Of a DNA stretch of 64,000 bases, positions 59,555 to 64,000 are shown in pieces. This DNA comes from Gemmatimonadaceae bacterium (GTDB taxonomy: Bacteria > Gemmatimonadota > Gemmatimonadetes > Gemmatimonadales > Gemmatimonadaceae), in NCBI GenBank assembly GCA_016742275.1, contig JACVCD010000006.1, positions 186,001 through 250,000 on the forward strand, written 5' to 3'. Position 1 is the stretch's first letter. Each line of letters starts with the position of its first letter. The position numbers were made by a program, and so were the translations under genes. The notes beneath the pieces are model-generated. The model saw only the letters and a list, made by a program, of their open reading frames with translations. It searched no databases and was not told where the DNA came from.

Positions 59555-61207
59555 ATGAACCAGACAGGAAGCATGACGCCGCGTACGACGTGCGCGGCGT
59601 GGATTGTTGCGATGGTGTCCTGCGTCACCATGACTGCGGCACCGGGGCATGTGGCTGCAGAGCCCTCGCCAATTCGCCCGTTCGGCGTTACTGCGGCGTC
59701 GCTGGAGTTTCAGGCGAATCGCTCGTCGGCACGCACGCGCAGCAGACCAAAGGCCAGTAGCAAACGCGCCACGCCAACGCGTCGTGCCAAGACGCCGGTG
59801 GTGCCGGTGTTGCGGCACACCACGCCGCGCGGCGCCGAAGCACTCTCCGGTGATCTCGGGGCGCTGCTGTCGAGTCGTACGCGAAACGGCGAGTGGGGCG
59901 CGATGGTGGTCAGCATTACACGCGGTGATACGCTGTTTGCACGCGGTGCCGACAGCAAGCTCGTACCAGCCAGTACGATGAAGTTGTTCACGGCGGCCAT
60001 CGCGCTCGAAAAGTTGGGCCCCGAGCATACGTACAGCACCGATGTGCTGCGTGATGGCACGGTGGATGCCGCTGGTGTCCTCAATGGCAATCTCGTGCTG
60101 CGTGGAGATGGCGATCCGTCGCTGTCCACGCGCTTCGTGCGTGGTGGGCCAGGGGCTGCGATGACATTGCTCGCGCAGTTCACAGCCGGTGCGGGCATCA
60201 AGCGGGTGACGGGCAATCTGGTGGCGGACGCGAGTGCATTTGAATCGCGGCGCATTCCCGAGGGATGGTTGTCGCGCTATGCCGGCGCCGGATACGCAGC
60301 GCCATTCTCGGCGCTGTCGCTCAACGAGAACATCGTGATCGTTGGTGTGACACCTGGTGCATCGGGCGGTGGTGCGCAGGTCTTTCTCGAGCCGGCATCG
60401 ACCGCGCTCACTATCACCAACACGGTCAAGACGGTGGCGGGCGGTGGATCGCGCATCACAGCGCGTCGTGTCGGTGATGACCGCGTTGTTGTTTCCGGCA
60501 CCATTGGTGCGCGTGCCGGTACCGCGCGCTATCAGCTGGTCGTTGGTGATCCGGTCACGTTCACGGCTGGTGCGTTTCGCGCGGCGTTGCTTGGCCAAGG
60601 TGTAATGGTTGACGGCGACATCATTGTGGGTCGCACGCCTGCTGCGGCTACCGTGGTCACTTCACTGCCGTCGCCACCACTGGCGCGCCTGGTGTCGGTG
60701 ATGAATCGCGAGAGCATCAACCTGCTGGCGGAACAGATTTTCCGAAGCGCACCGCGTGGACCGTCGCGTATTGGTGTGGGCAGTGCGGAAACCGCCGGTG
60801 CGACGCTGCATGACTTCCTGGTGAATCAGGTCGGCGTGCCGGCGGATGCGGTGAGTGCCACCGATGGCAGCGGTCTTTCCGTGCTCGATCGTGTGACGCC
60901 GCGCTCGCTAGTCGAGCTACTCGGCCACGCGCATCGTGCGCCGTGGGGCAGCGCGTTCCATGCGTCACTGCCGGTGGCTGGTGAATCGGAATTGCTGCGC
61001 AATCGCATGCGCGCCACCCCGGCGCAGGGCAATCTGCACGCCAAGACGGGCACGACGAACGATGTGATCGGCCTGTCGGGCTATGTCACTGCGGAAAACG
61101 GCGAAATTTTGGCCTTTGCGTTTCTCTATAACGGCAAGGACCGTTGGCATGCGAGAGAGACCATCGATGCGATGGGGCCGACGATGGCGGCGTTCTCGCG
61201 AGACTGA
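59555..61207 (+). CDS. dacB: D-alanyl-D-alanine carboxypeptidase/endopeptidase (DacB type, S13)
   Basis: 550 residues. A signal peptide (AAWIVAMVSCVTMTAAPGHVAAEP) then a basic linker and the penicillin-binding fold with P-A-S-T-M-K-L (SxxK), a conserved domain insertion typical of PBP4/DacB, R-E-S-I-N (SxN) and H-A-K-T-G-T (KTG). It trims or opens peptidoglycan peptide crosslinks in the periplasm. The N-terminal about 95 residues include an Arg/Lys/Ser-rich stretch (RTRSRPKASSKRATPTRRAK) not usual for DacB. The stop is five bases downstream of the NagX-like gene's unit. A big inverted repeat array follows. Confidence 0.92.
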   Translation: MNQTGSMTPRTTCAAWIVAMVSCVTMTAAPGHVAAEPSPIRPFGVTAASLEFQANRSSARTRSRPKASSKRATPTRRAKTPVVPVLRHTTPRGAEALSGDLGALLSSRTRNGEWGAMVVSITRGDTLFARGADSKLVPASTMKLFTAAIALEKLGPEHTYSTDVLRDGTVDAAGVLNGNLVLRGDGDPSLSTRFVRGGPGAAMTLLAQFTAGAGIKRVTGNLVADASAFESRRIPEGWLSRYAGAGYAAPFSALSLNENIVIVGVTPGASGGGAQVFLEPASTALTITNTVKTVAGGGSRITARRVGDDRVVVSGTIGARAGTARYQLVVGDPVTFTAGAFRAALLGQGVMVDGDIIVGRTPAAATVVTSLPSPPLARLVSVMNRESINLLAEQIFRSAPRGPSRIGVGSAETAGATLHDFLVNQVGVPADAVSATDGSGLSVLDRVTPRSLVELLGHAHRAPWGSAFHASLPVAGESELLRNRMRATPAQGNLHAKTGTTNDVIGLSGYVTAENGEILAFAFLYNGKDRWHARETIDAMGPTMAAFSRD

Positions 61208-61215
61208 GGACGACG

Positions 61216-61545
61216 AGAAGCGTAAAGGAACGGCGGGCGTAAGGTTGGACGGCGGGAAGGAACCGCAAACGAACGAAAAGCGTAAACGAACAGTGGGCGT
61301 AAGCTGGAACAGCGTAAAGCAACCGCGAGCGACCGTTACCGCGTAAAGAAAAGGCGTAAGGCTTTGGAGGCGTAAAGTTTCTTTACGCAGTCCGAGCCTC
61401 ACGCCTTTTTCGCTTTACGCCGTATCGGTCGGTTGCTGTTCCTTCCCGCTCCTCAACCTTACGTCCGCCGTTCTTTTACGCTTCACCGGTCGGTTGCGGT
61501 TCCTTCCCGCCACTCAACCTTACGCGTGCCGTTCCTTTACGCTGT
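61216..61545. repeat. 330-bp two-sided GCGTAA/TTACGC array
   Basis: This is the largest copy. Left half: about eight GCGTAA units (AGCGTAAAGGAAC, GGCGTAAGG, AGCGTAAACGAAC, GGCGTAAGCTGG, AGCGTAAAGCAAC, CGCGTAAAG, GGCGTAAGGC, GGCGTAAAG). The axis is GCGTAAAGTTTCTTTACGC near 61370-61388. Right half: about six TTACG units facing the other way. GCGGGAAGGAACCGCAA (61252-61268) and TTGCGGTTCCTTCCCGC (61494-61510) pair exactly over 17 bases, so the halves are true arms. It fills the gap between convergent genes; no gene is seen in it. Confidence 0.9.
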
Positions 61546-61557
61546 TCCAATCAACTC

Positions 61558-64000
61558 TCACTTCTTGCGCGCAGCTCTCGCCGCTCCACTCGGCAACGCT
61601 CCACGTACCAACCGCGCCCCCGGCGCCGGCTCGAGCGAACCGCGTACACCGCCCTCAAGCCGCGCGGATGCCATGAAGGCGGCGCCACTTGTTGCGGTGG
61701 CTACGGTGCTGTTGTAACCCACCGCAAAACCTCCGCCGTTGCCCGCCGGTGCGCCGCTCACGCTCCACAGCATATCCGTGGTGCCGCTCGACATACTGCT
61801 CCACGACGAGCCATTCCAGCGGAGAATGGTGCCCTGATCGCCGGTGGCGTACACATCATTCACCGCAGGGCCCCACACGGAGGTCAACACAGCGCCGGTG
61901 CCGGTGCTCTGCGTCGACCAGCTGCCCGTATAGCCATACGCGATACCACTCGTACCTTGAGTGTTCGCGCCCACGGCCATGGCACCGTTCCCCGTGGCAA
62001 ATACGCCGGCCAGTGTGCCGGTGGTTGGTGCAGACACTGCGCTCCAGCTCGTACCGTTGAAGCGTACGGCGATACCGTTCTCACCCGACGCGAAGACATC
62101 CGATGCGCTGGCGCCATGCACGGACCACAGCGGCTGGGTACTGGTGTACACCACGCTCCACGACGAGCCGTTGTAACGCACCACCTGACCGGCCGACGTC
62201 GTTGCATACACATTGCTGCCCGACGTGCCCCAGAGGCTGTACACATGACCACTGCCTGCGAAGCTCATGCTGCTCCATGACGAGCCATTCCAGCGCAGCA
62301 TGGTGCCATTGTCGCCGCCGGCAAAGGCTTCACTCGCACTCGGTGCCCACACCGTATTGAGAGACGCGGTGGTCGGCGTCGTCTGACGTGACCAACTGCC
62401 GCCATTCCAGCGATACACGGCACCGAACTCACCAACGGCCCACGCATTGTTGGTTGCCGTGGTCCAGACGTCGATCAGGTCTGGCGCGAGATTCAGTGTT
62501 TCCCAGGCACTGCCCGTGTACCGCATCACGCTGCCGCGCTGACCGGTCGTCCAGGCATTGCCGCTGGCGTCCACTCCTGCGGCAAACAATCGCGGCGCAT
62601 ACGGCGTGCTCACGCTGCTCACGGTCGAGCCGTTGAGCTGCATTAGACCGGCGTCGCTGGCGAGATACATGCGACCACCGTTGGCGGAATTGCCAGCCAC
62701 GTCGTAGAAGTCAGACGTCGTGCCGCTGTTCACTGTGCTCCAGGACGAACCGTTCCAGCGCACCACGGCACCCGACGTTCCAACCGCTACCACATTGCTG
62801 GTGGACGAACCCGACACGCCATACAGCGTTTCGTTGGTCGGCGTCGACTGACTCGACCAGCTGGAGCCATTCCACGCCACCACTCCGCCACCTTCTCCGA
62901 CCGCCCAGGCCTGACCGCCAACACTCCAGACATCATTCAGCGACTGATTGATGCCGGTGCTAGTGCTGCTCCACGAAGAACCATTCCAACGGAGCGCGGT
63001 ACCGTTGGCGCCAACCGCGAAACCGGATGTCGTGCTTTCAAGCCACACGGCATTCAGTGTGCGATTGGTGCCGCTCGACATGGTGCTCCAGCCGGAACCG
63101 TTGAATCGCGCAATCACGCCGCCAGTGCCAACCGCCATCACATTGCCGGTGGTGGTGGCGGAGATGCCAAGGAATTGTGTGCTGAATGCACTGCCGCTGG
63201 TAGAGAGAGTCCACGTGCCGCCGCTGTAGCGGTACACATTGCCCAGCGAGTTCACGGCAAACGCGTTGGACGCGTCGATCACCTTGATGGCGATCACGTC
63301 TTCATGCAGTGCACCGCCAAGTCGTGCACTCGACCAGCTGGCTGCCAGACGAGTCGCTGGCGCGCTCACCGCGATGGCCGCAGTCGCAGTCTTGGACGTG
63401 TCGGCGACCGAGCGCACCGTAATCGTGGCATTGCCCTGACCAATGGCGCTGACCATGCCGGAGAAATTCACACTGGCCACACCGGGATTGCTGCTTACGA
63501 AGGTCACGGCCGTGGACAGACTGCCCTGCGCGTTCACCGTCGGCTGCAACTGCACCGACTGTCCGGTGTTGAGCGATGCGGTGCTAGGCGAAACGCTCAC
63601 CGACATCACCTGCGGATTGACGGTGATGGCTGCTGAGGCGCGGCGCGTGGTGTCGGCAACCGACACCGCCGTGATGGAGGCCGATCCGAAACCGGTGGCC
63701 GTCACGACACCACCACTCGAAACAGTGGCGACGCTGGCGTTGCTGGTACGCCAGGTGACTGCCGTGCTCTGACCACCCGAAGCCTGCACCGAGGCCACCA
63801 ATGTGCGCTGATCATTGAGCGCCATGGTCGCACTGCTCGGCGAAACACTGACACCAACCGGCGACAACACGGTGACGGAAGCCGAAGCCCGACGTGTGGT
63901 GTCACCAACCGAAACAGCGGTGATGGTCACACTGCCAGCCGACATGGCGGTCACGAGACCGTTGCTCGACACACTCGCAATCGCCGGCTGGCTCGAGCGC
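61558..64000 (-). CDS. Ig-like (Big_2) and repeat-propeller surface protein, 3' part
   Basis: 814 codons to the window edge; the frame is open beyond 64000, so the N-terminus is missing. The first about 190 residues are bacterial Ig-like (BID_2) repeats with a period near 88, each with VSVSPS and VTITAVSVGDTTRRASA. Residues from about 210 to 790 hold about 13 copies of an approximately 42-45-residue unit with a signature such as RWNGSSWSS, as in YCF48-like or galactose-oxidase-like propellers. The tail ends RAARKK. No LPXTG or autotransporter domain is seen. Probably an exported surface adhesin or carbohydrate-binding protein. The repeated units are alike at DNA level too, so copy number may vary. 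Confidence 0.85.
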   Translation of the reverse strand, partial: RSSQPAIASVSSNGLVTAMSAGSVTITAVSVGDTTRRASASVTVLSPVGVSVSPSSATMALNDQRTLVASVQASGGQSTAVTWRTSNASVATVSSGGVVTATGFGSASITAVSVADTTRRASAAITVNPQVMSVSVSPSTASLNTGQSVQLQPTVNAQGSLSTAVTFVSSNPGVASVNFSGMVSAIGQGNATITVRSVADTSKTATAAIAVSAPATRLAASWSSARLGGALHEDVIAIKVIDASNAFAVNSLGNVYRYSGGTWTLSTSGSAFSTQFLGISATTTGNVMAVGTGGVIARFNGSGWSTMSSGTNRTLNAVWLESTTSGFAVGANGTALRWNGSSWSSTSTGINQSLNDVWSVGGQAWAVGEGGGVVAWNGSSWSSQSTPTNETLYGVSGSSTSNVVAVGTSGAVVRWNGSSWSTVNSGTTSDFYDVAGNSANGGRMYLASDAGLMQLNGSTVSSVSTPYAPRLFAAGVDASGNAWTTGQRGSVMRYTGSAWETLNLAPDLIDVWTTATNNAWAVGEFGAVYRWNGGSWSRQTTPTTASLNTVWAPSASEAFAGGDNGTMLRWNGSSWSSMSFAGSGHVYSLWGTSGSNVYATTSAGQVVRYNGSSWSVVYTSTQPLWSVHGASASDVFASGENGIAVRFNGTSWSAVSAPTTGTLAGVFATGNGAMAVGANTQGTSGIAYGYTGSWSTQSTGTGAVLTSVWGPAVNDVYATGDQGTILRWNGSSWSSMSSGTTDMLWSVSGAPAGNGGGFAVGYNSTVATATSGAAFMASARLEGGVRGSLEPAPGARLVRGALPSGAARAARKK

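Noticed and set aside
61216-61545. GCGTAA array considered as a CRISPR array
   Set aside because: Units are only 6-13 bases, spacing is irregular, orientation reverses midway and there are no cas genes.

Overview
This is a high-GC bacterial chromosome segment with dense gene packing and many ATGA/GTGA stop-start overlaps. It carries a Gram-negative-type envelope and aerobic gene set: an exported DUF1501/DUF1800 pair, lipoproteins, a cytochrome c-fused caa3-type oxidase, flavin-dependent ThyX and type IV pilin-like genes. The gene mix fits a soil or freshwater bacterium of the Gemmatimonadota type. That placement is an inference from gene content; no rRNA or other marker in the window settles it. 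I saw no tRNA, rRNA, CRISPR array, transposase or prophage gene.

Layout. 1-9.3 kb: end of a TPR protein, an AhpD-like protein, a polysaccharide deacetylase, a class A penicillin-binding protein, the DUF1501/DUF1800 pair, a small membrane protein and an unknown gene behind a structured leader. 9.7-11.8 kb: an EF-G paralogue. 12-19.2 kb: two consecutive minor-pilin operons of the same general make-up (FimT/GspH-like, PilV-like, PilW-like, PilX-like). 19.3-23.8 kb: thyX, a MarR regulator, an FAD-linked oxidase and a squalene-synthase-like gene. 23.8-30.7 kb: a long minus-strand run containing an RNase H-like protein without two catalytic carboxylates, an M20 peptidase, a GHMP kinase and a phasin/histone-H1-like protein. 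30.9-33.1 kb: a CoA-transferase and an ECF sigma factor with a coupled cytosolic anti-sigma-like protein. 33.3-37 kb: lpd and the E2 gene of a 2-oxo-acid dehydrogenase. 37.1-46.1 kb: exported unknown proteins, an MDR oxidoreductase, a CmpX-like membrane protein, gyrA and a REC-GAF-GGDEF diguanylate cyclase. 46.1-50.9 kb: a CoA-binding protein, a saccharopine-dehydrogenase-like enzyme and a binding lipoprotein/chemoreceptor pair. 51.2-57.1 kb: ctaCDEFG and a START-like protein. 57.2-61.2 kb: small envelope proteins, a NagX-like acyltransferase and a DacB-type carboxypeptidase. 61.6-64 kb: the end of a large Ig-like/propeller surface protein that runs off the window.

The most unusual content is non-coding. 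Several families of palindromic or tandem intergenic repeats sit almost exactly between stop codons, mostly of convergent genes: arrays of a GCGTAA motif that reverses to TTACGC halfway (three loci), nested CGCAGAG palindromes (two loci), an AACTGCGGTTGGGGT inverted element (one full, one partial locus) and CAGTTGTCAGTGCACAGT elements. They may act as transcription ends, RNA 3' structures or mobile palindromes. One of them supplies the stop codon of a chemoreceptor gene. The first pilin operon also has a leader in which one hairpin pairs with the apparent ribosome-binding site.
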